Source: Flammeovirgaceae bacterium UBA5008 (GTDB lineage Bacteria > Bacteroidota > Bacteroidia > Cytophagales > Cyclobacteriaceae). From it: a stretch of 64,000 bases of DNA. The DNA is taken from positions 218,934 to 282,933 of the forward strand of contig DGYK01000063.1 of NCBI GenBank assembly GCA_002398365.1, given 5' to 3'. Positions 1 through 9,254 of this stretch are shown here, piece by piece. Position 1 is the first letter of the stretch, and every line of letters begins with the position of its first letter. A program made the position numbers and the translations under genes. The notes below the pieces were generated by a model. The model did no database searches and had not been told where the DNA came from. It saw only the letters and a list, made by a program, of their open reading frames with translations.

Positions 1-1
1 T

Positions 2-3000
2 GTAGTTGCCCAGCAAGAGGCGACTGACGGATCCGTTCAGCTCGGGTTTCAAGATAGTATTCGGGTGCTGCTCAATAACACACGTGCCGTAGAAGTAATG
101 GCCATTGGCGATGGTTTTGGCAACGTGTGGGCCAATCTGGGTCCTGATCAACAAACCTTGATCAAGAAGCAGGCAAAGTTCATGAAAAAAAGAGGCTACA
201 AACTGCGTCCACACTTTATCAATTACTATGGATCTATTGTAGCAGCGCTCTCCATCGAAAAAGCCGATCCATCCAAATTCGATAGCTTTTTAAAAGTTGC
301 CGATCAGGTAATTACAAAAGAAAACAGCAATCAAGCCAATATCTTCTTTCAACAGAGTCGGGATTTCTTTGAGCATCATGCGCTCAATTATCAAAAAGCA
401 TTTCGACTGAATGCCAGCGATGACAACTACTCATTTGTATATCTGGAACCGGCCGCTCCCGATACAACTCAAGCTTATATTCCTCCGGCTGAACCAGACA
501 CGACTTCGGTTACTTTGCCAAACTGGCAACAACCCATTGTTCAACCTGAGATTTACGGAGCTGCCATTGAGTTTGATCGTGTCACGCTCACTTTTGTCAC
601 TCCTTATGATTCCGCTTCGCTGAAGAGCACCCACGGAACTTACTTCCTTCGCGACCGGATTTTTGTGGGCGAAGGTGGGCGCTTCGATTGGAAGATGGCT
701 GGCTTATCACCTGACTCGGTGAATTATGAGTTGAACAAATTTCATTTCAAAACAACTCAAGCTTTTTTAAAAGCAGAGCAAGGCAAACTTCAATACGTTG
801 GAAAAATTTCGGGTCGCATACCCGGCCAATTCGAATTTAAAAGTATTAGTCACAAAAAAGGAGCTTCAACTATTTATCCTCGCTTTAAATCATACGAAAC
901 CAATGTGCCCATTTTAGGATTGGGTTCAGACCGGATTTTTTATAGTGGAGGATTTGGTATGACTGGGGCCACGATCAATAGCAATTCGGTAGATGGTAAT
1001 CCGGCCACACTTGAGTTGCGCGGAGATGCCGACAAGCGTTTCAAAGCACAGTCTGTTTCATTTGCTTTCAAAGACTCGTTAATTCTGGCTTCGAGTGCTC
1101 GAGTGGTCATCTATCAAGACAATGATTCGCTCACGCACCCATCCATGCAAGTTCGTTTCGACATCGCCAAGCAAAAAATTACGTTAACAAAAGACAAAAC
1201 TAATCTGCGCAAAGCCCCTCTTTCCTCCTCTTATTTTGGAATTGACTTTTCTGCCGATGCGTTGGTATGGAATTTAAAAAACGATAGTATCACCATCAAT
1301 GTGGAAGGAAGCGGTGGGGTATCACCGATGGTGATTGAGTCCAATGATTTTTACGACCCGAATGACTTCAATGAATTGAAGGGAACCGGCTTGGGCTTTC
1401 ACGCGCTCACCATTTTTGTGAACTATGCAAAGAGATTCAACACGCAAGATTTTTTTGTTTTTGATTTGGCTGATGCCAATCGTAGTACTGAAAAAGTTCG
1501 TATGGCTGCCGATTTCCTTTCCCAAAAAGGAATGATTTTGTACGATGCGCGCTCTGGGAAAGTACATGTAAAAGACAAGGCTATGCATTTATTGGAAACG
1601 GTAGATGGCAAAGCGGATTATGACAATATGAAGTTGCATTCTCTCACCGATACGGTTGCTAATGCAACACTCAGCCTGAAAGACCGCAGCATGGTGGTGC
1701 ACGGTGTGGAAGAATTCAATTTGAGTGATTCGCTTAATGTGATGATTAAGCCGGATAGCGCTGTGATTAAATTTTTGCGTAATCGCGATATCAAATTCAA
1801 TGGAACGATCAATGCCGGAAATTTTGAAATTACCGGTAAGGACTTTACGCTGAAGTACGACAGCTTTTTTATCAATTTAAATCACATTGACTCCATTCGG
1901 TTTTATGTTACTGAGAAAAACGGAACGCGCAGACGAGTAAACAACTCCATGGTGGGTGCCGACTCTACAGCAGCTGCGGCCGGAGGGTTACAAACCGGAG
2001 CCAACAAAACTTCAGGTACTCTATTCATCAACCGACCTGATAATAAGTCGGGGCGTATGAAAGTGCCCAACTACCCAAGGCTTGATGCGACAGCCGGTGG
2101 TGTGATTTATTTTGATCGTGAAGAAGTGTTGGATGGCGCGTATGACAAGTCTGTATTTTTTGTGGTGCCCCCCTTCAAGCTGGATAGTTTGAGCGATGCA
2201 GATCCGGGATCAATCAACTTTGAAGGTACTTTTATCTCCAGCGGTATGTTTCCGGCATTCAAAGAAAAGCTGCACACGATGCCGGACAAATCGTTGGGCT
2301 TTACCCACAGCATTCCAAAATCCGGTTACAACCTTTATCAAGGCGATGCAAAATTATATGGCGGCATGAACCTCGACAATGCCGGTATTCACGCCAGCGG
2401 ACGAATTGAATATTTAGCTGCCAAAGTAGAAGCCGATGATTTTGTTTTCTATCCGGACTCAGTTCTATCGAAAGGAAAAACGGGTGAGATAAAAGAAAGG
2501 CAAATTGGTAATGTTACTTTCCCGCAAGTAACATTTACAGATTATCATTTGAAGTGGTTCCCCAAGCAAGACAAATTCAAAATGAAAAATTTGAAGGAGC
2601 CATTCTCTCTGTACAAAAACACAGCTTCACTCAATGGTATTATTACTGTATCAAAAAGCGGTGTAGCCGGAAGCGGTAAACTGAGCACGCGAGGCTCAGA
2701 AGTTTCTTCACGAGAAATGACTTTTGCTTCGAAAGATTTAGGAGCGCGCCACGCACGCTTTGAAGTGAAAACCGGTAATCCGGATAAGCCCGCATTGGCT
2801 GGTAGCGATGTGCGCTTAAAATTTGACCTAGATAAAAACGTAGCTACGGTAAGCCCTGAAGTGGAAGGTGTTGCCGCCATTGACTTCCCTTACGCCCAGT
2901 TTAAAACCTCCATTCCGCAAGCAAAATGGGATTTGACCACACAGAAAATTGTAATGACCAAAGCAGCCGATGTGCCCATTGAAAACTCATACTTCTACAC

Positions 3001-4639
3001 CACCCGAAAAGAATTGGATTCGTTGAACTTTAGTGCCGAAAAAGCAGAATACGATATTCAATTACAGCAACTGAAAGTGAGTGGTATTCCTTACATCATC
3101 GTTGCTGATGCTAAAATCACCCCCGAAAACAATGAGGTGTTGATTTTAGAAAACGCTAAAATCGGTCAACTAAAAAACACCACGATTGTATTGGATACAC
3201 TCAACGGTTATCACGTGTTGACCAATGGTGTGGTAGATATCATTTCCCGTAAGGAGTTTACCGGCTACGCTACATATCAGTATGTAAATGCGGCCAATGA
3301 TACGTTTAAAATCAAGATGACCGATTTCCATTTGGAAGCCATCGCGGCCGAAGGGAAATCCAAAAAGAAAAACCTGAACACCACACAACAAACCGTAGCC
3401 AACGGAGCAGTAGCAGAAACTGAAAAAATATTGGTAGCTCCGCGCATTTTCTATAAAGGAGATATGGTGATGTATGCAACACGCCCCGCCCTTCAATTGA
3501 AAGGTTTTGTAAAATTGGATCTGAAGAAACTGAAAAACTACAACACATGGTTGGCTTATAATCAAAGTGGCGATGAAAAAGATATTTATTTGGATTTTGA
3601 TAACACAGTAACAGAAGAAGGCAGACGCGCCACAGCCGGATTGCACTTTGCACAAGACAACAGTTTGTACATCACTTTCGTTTTCGATAAAAAAGATGAA
3701 GGAGATGATGATTTCTTTTTGCCTAGCGGCTCCCTCTTTTTCGACAAGGAGAGTGGTCAGTTTAAAATTGAAGATCGACAAAAGGCGGCCGGTGAAAAAC
3801 TTTCCGGAAAAGTTTTTGCCTACAACGAAGACAAGCAAGAAGTGAACTTTGAAGGCCCAGTCACTTTCTTCAAGAATCAAAAAGATTTGAGTCTCACTGC
3901 ATCCGCTATTGGCTCAGGCAGTTTAGCTACGAATGACATCAAAATGAATTCGTTCATAATGGCTAACATGGGTATTCCGGATGCAGCTTATCAATTAATG
4001 GCACTCAATTTACAAGAGGTAATTAAAAATGAAGGTGCTACGGAAGGCCTTGGCGATCAAACTGAATTGCTCTACAAAATGGCTAACCTCGTAGGCGAAC
4101 GGGTTGCCAAAGATTACGAACAAAAATCACAGCAAGGATATGTTTCATTGGGTACCGTGCAAGGACTCATTCAGCCTATCGTTTTCTCGAATGTAAATTT
4201 AAAATGGTCGCAAGAGCGCAAGGCATTTTACAGTGAAGGTGCGTTGGGAATTAGCAACAGCTATCGCAACGACATCAATGGGGCGTTTGAAGGATTTATG
4301 GAAATCCGAAGAAATGAAGATGGTTCACCGGTGTTTCATGTGTTCTTTAAAGCATCGCCTGAAGCATGGTACTATTTCGGATTTGAAGATAATCGCTTGA
4401 TGGTGCATTCATCGAACCAAGCTTTCAACGATCTGATTTCTAAAAAGACCAATGCCAGCAAAGCAAAGGTGGGCGAGTTGGTTTTCATACCCGGTTCCGA
4501 TGACGAAACACTTTCGTTTGTTAATCGCTTCCGCTTGAATTACTACGGCCTCGAAGCGCCTTATGATTTATCGGGCGGAACGTCTGCCGCAAAAAAGAAA
4601 GAGAAAAAAGAAGAGAAGAAAGAGGACGATGGATTTTAG
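2..4639 (+). CDS. Giant uncharacterised protein, 5'-truncated by the window
   Basis: The reading frame is open from base 2, with no stop before the GTG at 65, so the gene starts outside the window and at least 1545 codons are visible. I do not recognise a named domain. The protein is rich in short alternating polar/hydrophobic stretches (many D/N/G turns, YSGGFGMTG, SISGRIPG-like pieces), which suggests an extended beta-rich fold of a surface or periplasmic protein. No membrane segment is visible in the part seen. The last ~20 residues are a Lys/Glu-rich low-complexity tail (KKKEKKEEKKEDDGF). Whether it has a signal peptide cannot be judged because the N-terminus is missing. A rho-independent terminator follows directly. 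It is probably a large lineage-specific Bacteroidota protein; function unknown. Confidence 0.85.
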   Translation, partial: VVAQQEATDGSVQLGFQDSIRVLLNNTRAVEVMAIGDGFGNVWANLGPDQQTLIKKQAKFMKKRGYKLRPHFINYYGSIVAALSIEKADPSKFDSFLKVADQVITKENSNQANIFFQQSRDFFEHHALNYQKAFRLNASDDNYSFVYLEPAAPDTTQAYIPPAEPDTTSVTLPNWQQPIVQPEIYGAAIEFDRVTLTFVTPYDSASLKSTHGTYFLRDRIFVGEGGRFDWKMAGLSPDSVNYELNKFHFKTTQAFLKAEQGKLQYVGKISGRIPGQFEFKSISHKKGASTIYPRFKSYETNVPILGLGSDRIFYSGGFGMTGATINSNSVDGNPATLELRGDADKRFKAQSVSFAFKDSLILASSARVVIYQDNDSLTHPSMQVRFDIAKQKITLTKDKTNLRKAPLSSSYFGIDFSADALVWNLKNDSITINVEGSGGVSPMVIESNDFYDPNDFNELKGTGLGFHALTIFVNYAKRFNTQDFFVFDLADANRSTEKVRMAADFLSQKGMILYDARSGKVHVKDKAMHLLETVDGKADYDNMKLHSLTDTVANATLSLKDRSMVVHGVEEFNLSDSLNVMIKPDSAVIKFLRNRDIKFNGTINAGNFEITGKDFTLKYDSFFINLNHIDSIRFYVTEKNGTRRRVNNSMVGADSTAAAAGGLQTGANKTSGTLFINRPDNKSGRMKVPNYPRLDATAGGVIYFDREEVLDGAYDKSVFFVVPPFKLDSLSDADPGSINFEGTFISSGMFPAFKEKLHTMPDKSLGFTHSIPKSGYNLYQGDAKLYGGMNLDNAGIHASGRIEYLAAKVEADDFVFYPDSVLSKGKTGEIKERQIGNVTFPQVTFTDYHLKWFPKQDKFKMKNLKEPFSLYKNTASLNGIITVSKSGVAGSGKLSTRGSEVSSREMTFASKDLGARHARFEVKTGNPDKPALAGSDVRLKFDLDKNVATVSPEVEGVAAIDFPYAQFKTSIPQAKWDLTTQKIVMTKAADVPIENSYFYTTRKELDSLNFSAEKAEYDIQLQQLKVSGIPYIIVADAKITPENNEVLILENAKIGQLKNTTIVLDTLNGYHVLTNGVVDIISRKEFTGYATYQYVNAANDTFKIKMTDFHLEAIAAEGKSKKKNLNTTQQTVANGAVAETEKILVAPRIFYKGDMVMYATRPALQLKGFVKLDLKKLKNYNTWLAYNQSGDEKDIYLDFDNTVTEEGRRATAGLHFAQDNSLYITFVFDKKDEGDDDFFLPSGSLFFDKESGQFKIEDRQKAAGEKLSGKVFAYNEDKQEVNFEGPVTFFKNQKDLSLTASAIGSGSLATNDIKMNSFIMANMGIPDAAYQLMALNLQEVIKNEGATEGLGDQTELLYKMANLVGERVAKDYEQKSQQGYVSLGTVQGLIQPIVFSNVNLKWSQERKAFYSEGALGISNSYRNDINGAFEGFMEIRRNEDGSPVFHVFFKASPEAWYYFGFEDNRLMVHSSNQAFNDLISKKTNASKAKVGELVFIPGSDDETLSFVNRFRLNYYGLEAPYDLSGGTSAAKKKEKKEEKKEDDGF

Positions 4640-4644
4640 TTCTA

Positions 4645-4680
4645 GGCGTCAAGACACCTCTGAGGTGTCAGACGCCTTTT
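4645..4680 (+). terminator. Rho-independent terminator after the giant gene
   Basis: A two-part stem pairs ggcgtc with gacgcc and gacacctc with gaggtgtc around a one-base loop, and TTTT follows on the + strand. It begins 6 bases after the TAG stop of the rightward gene. The stem overlaps the last codons and stop of the convergent TMEM175-type gene, so the hairpin is coding on the other strand. There is no T-run in the leftward direction, so it is probably one-directional. Confidence 0.75.
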
Positions 4681-5428
4681 GGATTTGACTCAACAATTCT
4701 ATACGCTTCTTCTCTACCCTTCTTCCATACCACATGAAAATGGGTGTATAAAGCAAGTAAGTCATTCCTGAAAAGAGCCCCGCATACCATTTTTTAAAAA
4801 AAATAATTGCTATCAAAACCGAAACCAACGGCAGTGTGCCCAAAATGGTATTGGTCATAATTTTTGACTTCGTGTCAAATCTTTCAATTTCAGAAAGCTC
4901 TAATTGATCAGCACAAGAATATGCATAGCTGTACATTTGGCGCAGCACAAAAAATACTGAAGCCGCACCAAGCCCATAAATAATCATCAATTCTGCTACA
5001 TCTTCGCCTTTAATCATGGCGTTGAGCTCTCGAATAATACCATCGTTTCCGGCAAGGCTCGCAATCGGGTAAAGTGCGAGTTTGGTAATAAACTTTAATG
5101 GGTACACATAAAACAAAACAATTACCAGAAACAAGGTATTCAGTAAGATGACCTTGGTGTTACGTAATCCATAGCGTAAATAAAAAACATAGTGCTCATG
5201 CCAAATCATGATAATGATCACGATGCACAAGGAGAATGGAATTAGATCATACGTAAACCTGCGAATCTGCTCGAAGTTGGTAGGTGGAGAGGTGGAGATA
5301 AGTAAAAGTGTGATCGCCAAAGCAAACACCGCATCGCTAAAATTTTCAAGACGGCCGGGCTCTTCACCGCGGTAGTTAAATTCCGCATTCATGCCGATCC
5401 GATTCTTTGTAAGGCTTTCGCGAATCAT
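4649..5428 (-). CDS. TMEM175 (DUF1211) family potassium channel-like membrane protein
   Basis: A 259-residue protein with about six hydrophobic helices, matching the single-repeat bacterial TMEM175 architecture. The first helix carries the family hallmark, Arg26 followed by Phe30-Ser31-Asp32 (RLENFSDAVFALAITLLL). In characterised members this FSD motif and hydrophobic residues of helix 1 build the K+ pore of a tetramer in the cytoplasmic membrane. The start could be Met1 or Met13; both lie before the motif. It is the last gene of a tight leftward cluster, 7 bases after the BLUF photoreceptor gene, which suggests co-transcription. Its final codons lie inside the terminator hairpin of the convergent gene. 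Channel activity is inferred from family membership. Confidence 0.85.
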   Translation of the reverse strand: MIRESLTKNRIGMNAEFNYRGEEPGRLENFSDAVFALAITLLLISTSPPTNFEQIRRFTYDLIPFSLCIVIIIMIWHEHYVFYLRYGLRNTKVILLNTLFLVIVLFYVYPLKFITKLALYPIASLAGNDGIIRELNAMIKGEDVAELMIIYGLGAASVFFVLRQMYSYAYSCADQLELSEIERFDTKSKIMTNTILGTLPLVSVLIAIIFFKKWYAGLFSGMTYLLYTPIFMWYGRRVEKKRIELLSQIQKASDTSEVS

Positions 5429-5435
5429 AAAATTT

Positions 5436-5882
5436 CTATAAGCTGTTAATCACTTCAGGATAATCGACATTGTTCTTTTTATAGAACAATTCTAAAAAAA
5501 TCAAAACCAGACCTTTGTTTTCTTCTTTTTGCTGATGCGCAAAAAAATCATCCATTTCTAAAAATCCACTTTGTTGATAAAACTCCGTTTGCGTAAGGTG
5601 TTTAAATCCCATGGACCAGTTTTGAAAAATGCGATTGGGCGATTCTCCTTCCACTACGGTAACCACTTTGCGATGTCGTGGGTCGTGGCGAATGCGTTCA
5701 TAAAGGTTGATAACCGCTTCACGCTCACCTTCCAGCACTTGAATAAATTTACCTTGCAAATACAGCAACATACCCGAAATGGCCAATCCTTTGTTGTTTG
5801 ATCGACTCTTTTCCAACAAACGAACCAATTCCTCTTCTGAAAATGGATTGGTGGCTAGACTAGTGTAAACCAAATGGTACAT
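5436..5882 (-). CDS. BLUF-domain blue-light sensor protein
   Basis: A 148-residue protein starting directly with a BLUF domain (residues 1-95), which binds FAD and senses blue light by rearranging a hydrogen-bond network. The key residues are visible: Tyr6 (HLVYTS), Asn30 (SRSNN), Gln48 (GKFIQVLEG), Trp89 and Met91 (NWSMGF), plus the conserved DPRH. A ~55-residue helical tail follows with no output enzyme such as EAL or cyclase, so it is a short BLUF protein that must signal through a partner. It sits 8 bases downstream of a PrsW-type protease gene and 7 bases upstream of a TMEM175-type channel gene on the same strand. Both neighbours are possible partners, but this is inference. Confidence 0.92.
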   Translation of the reverse strand: MYHLVYTSLATNPFSEEELVRLLEKSRSNNKGLAISGMLLYLQGKFIQVLEGEREAVINLYERIRHDPRHRKVVTVVEGESPNRIFQNWSMGFKHLTQTEFYQQSGFLEMDDFFAHQQKEENKGLVLIFLELFYKKNNVDYPEVINSL

Positions 5883-5890
5883 GAACCAAG

Positions 5891-6601
5891 CTACGATTTT
5901 AAATCATCCTTGTCAACACGGGTGAGTGGATTAAATGGCGATGCCTCCTGATGGATATGAATTGCTCTACGTGAAAGAAAAATGCCAATGAACAATGAGA
6001 TGATAGCTCCGATCCAAATACCCGGCACATACGAAATAAACCAGAAATAATCGTAAGCTCCGTGAAATAGCGTTGCTACACCTAACGCATAAATGACATA
6101 ATGACCTTTGCGATGTTCGAACTTAGCTTTACCTAAATAATACCCCATCAGCACACCAAATGTGGCATGTGCAGGTACTGCCGTAAACATCCGCAAGATC
6201 GCTGTCTCCACTCCGCCATGACTGATGTATAAAATGTTTTCAAGACCAGCAAAGCCTAGGCTAACCACTACAGAATAAACAATGCCATCGTAGGGTTCGT
6301 TAAAATTTTCATTGGGATACAAAACCCAATACACAAAAATGAATTTGCTGAACTCTTCAATCAGGGCAACCAACAAAAATGCATGCACCGCTTGTTGACT
6401 TATGCTCGATGGATCGATCGGAATTAACTGATTGATGGGCCAACTGATCAGCAGCGTGATGAGCGTAGATAAAACACCCATGAAAAAACTTTTCACCAAT
6501 AGACCAATGGGCTCGCGTTCGTGCTCGTCTTTCCAATAAATGTAAAGACCAATAGCAGCACCGGGTGCCAAAGCAAGCGCAAGTAGTACTACAATATCCA
6601 T
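5891..6601 (-). CDS. PrsW-family intramembrane protease
   Basis: A 236-residue polytopic membrane protein of the PrsW/CPBP-like glutamic protease clan. Visible hallmarks are YWKDEHEREP after the first helix, the EExxK motif at Glu82-Glu83-Lys86 (IEEFSK), LENILYI, HATFGVLMGYYLG and HGAYDYFW, which supply the conserved Glu and His residues of the membrane active site. In Bacillus, PrsW cleaves an anti-sigma factor; the substrate here is unknown. The gene lies between coaX (23-base gap) and the BLUF gene (8-base gap) and is probably part of one transcript. About seven hydrophobic helices are apparent, and the length is normal for the family. Confidence 0.88.
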   Translation of the reverse strand: MDIVVLLALALAPGAAIGLYIYWKDEHEREPIGLLVKSFFMGVLSTLITLLISWPINQLIPIDPSSISQQAVHAFLLVALIEEFSKFIFVYWVLYPNENFNEPYDGIVYSVVVSLGFAGLENILYISHGGVETAILRMFTAVPAHATFGVLMGYYLGKAKFEHRKGHYVIYALGVATLFHGAYDYFWFISYVPGIWIGAIISLFIGIFLSRRAIHIHQEASPFNPLTRVDKDDLKS

Positions 6602-6624
6602 TGGTTTCGAATCGAGGCGGAAAA

Positions 6625-7404
6625 TTACTTATTTTCTTTCTCTTTTACGGCCTCCACAATAAAACGCAAGCCGTCCAGCGTCAACGTAGGATCGATGGCA
6701 TGAAAAAAAGATTTAAGGGGTGAAATGACAAATGAAAGTCCACCGGTGGCTATAGCCGGGCAATCTGTTTTCAGCTCTTCGCGAATAGCACTGACCATTT
6801 TACGCACGAGCCCTTCATAGCCAATTACAATGCCCGATTGAATAGCCGTAACCGTGCTGGTGCCTAAAGCTGATTTGGGAATCTCCAAGGGCACATCAAA
6901 CAATTTTGCTGCATTTTGTGTGAGGGCTTTCAATGCGGTTCGCAAACCGGGCACAATAGATACACCCAAAATTGTTCCTTCTTTGGAAATGGTGGTGAAC
7001 GTAAGCGCGGTCCCAAAATCTACCACAATACAAGTCTGCTTAAACTTTACATAAGCACCCATGGCATTAGCAACCAAATCAGAACCAATTTCATAGGGAT
7101 TTAAAACCTGAATGGGCAACTGCTGATAAACTTTCGGGCCGAGTGTGATTGGCTCTAAAGCAAACAGCGTACGAATCATGCTTTTGATTTTCTCTGTCAA
7201 ACCGGGTACCACGCTACTCACACAAACAGTAGCGACTTCCTGCATCGACAATTTCGATTCTAAAAAGTAGTCGCGGAGTTTTACACCATAATATAATTCG
7301 GGCTGATCAGGCTTTGAAGGAATTCGCCAAACTGCTTTCCATTCATCAACATGCCAAAGGCCAATGGTGATGTCGCTGTTGCCGATGTCGAGTACAAGTA
7401 ACAT
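6625..7404 (-). CDS. coaX: Type III pantothenate kinase
   Basis: A 259-residue cytoplasmic enzyme that phosphorylates pantothenate, the first step of coenzyme A synthesis. The ASKHA-fold signatures are present: an N-terminal DIGNS phosphate-binding loop (canonically DIGNT), VVDFGTALTFTTI in the middle, and the ATGGLS stretch near the C-terminus. The usual GxDR motif reads GSDLVANA here, with Leu where Arg is commonest; I believe some lineages share this variant. It heads the leftward cluster with the PrsW, BLUF and TMEM175-type genes. This is a housekeeping gene, so the downstream genes may simply use its promoter. Confidence 0.92.
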   Translation of the reverse strand: MLLVLDIGNSDITIGLWHVDEWKAVWRIPSKPDQPELYYGVKLRDYFLESKLSMQEVATVCVSSVVPGLTEKIKSMIRTLFALEPITLGPKVYQQLPIQVLNPYEIGSDLVANAMGAYVKFKQTCIVVDFGTALTFTTISKEGTILGVSIVPGLRTALKALTQNAAKLFDVPLEIPKSALGTSTVTAIQSGIVIGYEGLVRKMVSAIREELKTDCPAIATGGLSFVISPLKSFFHAIDPTLTLDGLRFIVEAVKEKENK

Positions 7405-7440
7405 GCGGCAATCTAAGCATATTCAGTAAATCCCAAAAGG

Positions 7441-9246
7441 TCACAAAAAGCGCAGCGCCACCTTGGCACCCCACCATGAGTTAATGTTATAGGTGGTATC
7501 CCAATTTTGATTGTGAATAAACGAGGGTTGGTAATTTCTGAATAAGTTGGGTTTATCGGTGGCTGAGATTTCTGAAATGTATCCGTTGAAAGTTACGCCT
7601 CCATAGATCCAAAACTTGCGTGCCAATTTAAAGTCAAGGCCCACATGCAGTTTGTTTAACAAGCTCATCGAAGAAGTAAAGTCACGTGCCGAAACGTGTT
7701 GTGAAGTCACATCGATGTTGAGGTGAATGCCCGAAGAAATTTTTCGTGCGGTACCAAGTCCGTAACCGAATGTCCAATTGTAATTATTCGTGCTGAGCTC
7801 ATTGGGCTGAATACCGGCTAAGATGATGTTGTAAAACTTACGCACACCGGTACGGAAGGCCAGGTTCGCATAAAAAATTTCATCTGCCGAAAGTTCTAAT
7901 CGGTGATAGCCGTGATTGACATAGCTGATTAGTCCGATCGGCATGCCACCCAAACTATCGGCATAATTTAAAATGCCAATCTGTGTGCCACGCACATTCT
8001 TTCCATAGTTAAAAGCAGCTGAAATTTGAGAACCTCTTACTTTGCGAGTGGCGATATTGCTGACACCTGCCAGTTGCGAGCCGGAGATATTTCCTGTCAC
8101 CACATTTACTGCTCCCGCTAATTGCATTCCTCTTAATTGTCCTGTCATTACGTTGGCTCCGCCTGCTATTTGCATACCCCGCGATCTTTTATTCGCGTAG
8201 TTAGCAAAGCCTCCAATTTGCAATCCATTCAACGAACGTAAGCTTACATTTGCAAAAGCGCCAATTTGCAAGCCACTGGTTTGGCCACGATTGGCATTGA
8301 AAGAGGATAGTTGTAAACCAGTCATCTTTCCTCCGTTGATATTGGCAAAACCGGATGCCTGAATACCATCGACATTACGTCCTACCAAGTTCGCCACACC
8401 GGCCACTTGCAGCCAACCCACATCACCTCTATCGATATTGAAGAAAAATCCCAATTCAATTTCGCGGGTACCCAGCGAATAGCCGCCTAAAAAGTTAATG
8501 GAATAATCGTTGATCGTATTTCCGCTTAATCCTTTGTTGGTACCGATGTAGGGAAGAAAAGAAAGTTGAATGTCGCGGTAAATGGTGTCGCTGATGTTTT
8601 GCACGTTGGGGTTCGATTCATACGGAAGTTGCAGTGGCTCTTCCTGCTTAGCCGTATCGGCCACCGCGGCAATCACCACTGGTTTGGTGTGTAGTTTTAC
8701 TTTCATTGAAGTGCGGCTTTGCGGTGACAAGATCATCAAGGTATCCACGTAACCACCTTTACTCACCGACAAACGAACGGAGTCGGTTTGTTTATTAAAC
8801 TTCATGTGAAAATAGCCCCATTCATCCGTGAGCACGGAATTGATGAGGTCTTTGTCGTACACACTCGCATCTTTCAGTTTTTCACCTGTGCTTTCGTCTT
8901 CAACAAATCCTGCCAAAATAAACTGCGATGGCTTTGGCGTGAGTGCTACCTTTTTCAAAATGATGTATCGTTCTTTTGCTTTGAAGCTGACGGATCCTTT
9001 AAACAGATCAGTGAGAATAGCTCCGATCGTGCGATCAATAGCATAGAGTGTTACCAACTGTTGATCAGAGATGAGCGAACTGTTGTAGGTAAACGAACAA
9101 TTGCTGGCTTTGCCAATTTTGTTCAATGCCTCTGGCAAAGTTACTTCCACTAGACTGATGGTAATTCTTTTATCCAAAAGAGAAGTCTGTGCCGCTGCCG
9201 GAAATAAAATGAAACACAAGAGTATAGTGGTAATGTATGTCTTCAT
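7441..9246 (-). CDS. STN-domain exported protein with LA_2272-like surface repeats
   Basis: The protein has about 601 residues from the preferred start (MKTYITTILL, a Sec signal peptide ending AAAQ). Three codons upstream another ATG overlaps the FecR stop as TAATG, so translation may be coupled. Domain order is: an STN-like (secretin/TonB N-terminal short) domain at ~25-95, a carboxypeptidase-regulatory-like beta-sandwich at ~110-185, then roughly ten 16-residue units of the type G-x-Q-[IL]-x-G-x-x-N at ~277-435, and a C-terminal beta-rich part. These units resemble repeats named from Leptospira LA_2272 surface proteins. STN domains normally relay ligand binding by TonB receptors to FecR, and here the gene follows an ECF sigma and a FecR gene. 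No TonB plug or 22-strand barrel is visible. It may be the outer-membrane input of this sigma system. Confidence 0.8.
   Translation of the reverse strand: MKTYITTILLCFILFPAAAQTSLLDKRITISLVEVTLPEALNKIGKASNCSFTYNSSLISDQQLVTLYAIDRTIGAILTDLFKGSVSFKAKERYIILKKVALTPKPSQFILAGFVEDESTGEKLKDASVYDKDLINSVLTDEWGYFHMKFNKQTDSVRLSVSKGGYVDTLMILSPQSRTSMKVKLHTKPVVIAAVADTAKQEEPLQLPYESNPNVQNISDTIYRDIQLSFLPYIGTNKGLSGNTINDYSINFLGGYSLGTREIELGFFFNIDRGDVGWLQVAGVANLVGRNVDGIQASGFANINGGKMTGLQLSSFNANRGQTSGLQIGAFANVSLRSLNGLQIGGFANYANKRSRGMQIAGGANVMTGQLRGMQLAGAVNVVTGNISGSQLAGVSNIATRKVRGSQISAAFNYGKNVRGTQIGILNYADSLGGMPIGLISYVNHGYHRLELSADEIFYANLAFRTGVRKFYNIILAGIQPNELSTNNYNWTFGYGLGTARKISSGIHLNIDVTSQHVSARDFTSSMSLLNKLHVGLDFKLARKFWIYGGVTFNGYISEISATDKPNLFRNYQPSFIHNQNWDTTYNINSWWGAKVALRFL
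7935..8425 (-). repeat. Tandem ~48-bp coding repeats (16-residue G-x-Q...N units)
   Basis: About ten degenerate units inside the STN protein gene encode motifs such as GIQASGFAN, GLQIGAFAN, GMQIAGGAN, GMQLAGAVN and GSQLAGVSN. The period is near 16 residues with small length variation. The units are conserved at the protein level (Gly, Gln, Asn) but diverged at the DNA level, which points to an old structural repeat rather than recent DNA duplication. Confidence 0.75.
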
Positions 9247-9254
9247 AAAATGCA

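Noticed and set aside
3170..3880. 236-codon minus-strand open frame
   Set aside because: It lies wholly inside the giant rightward gene, has unlikely Cys/Phe-rich composition and no domain, so it is an antisense shadow.
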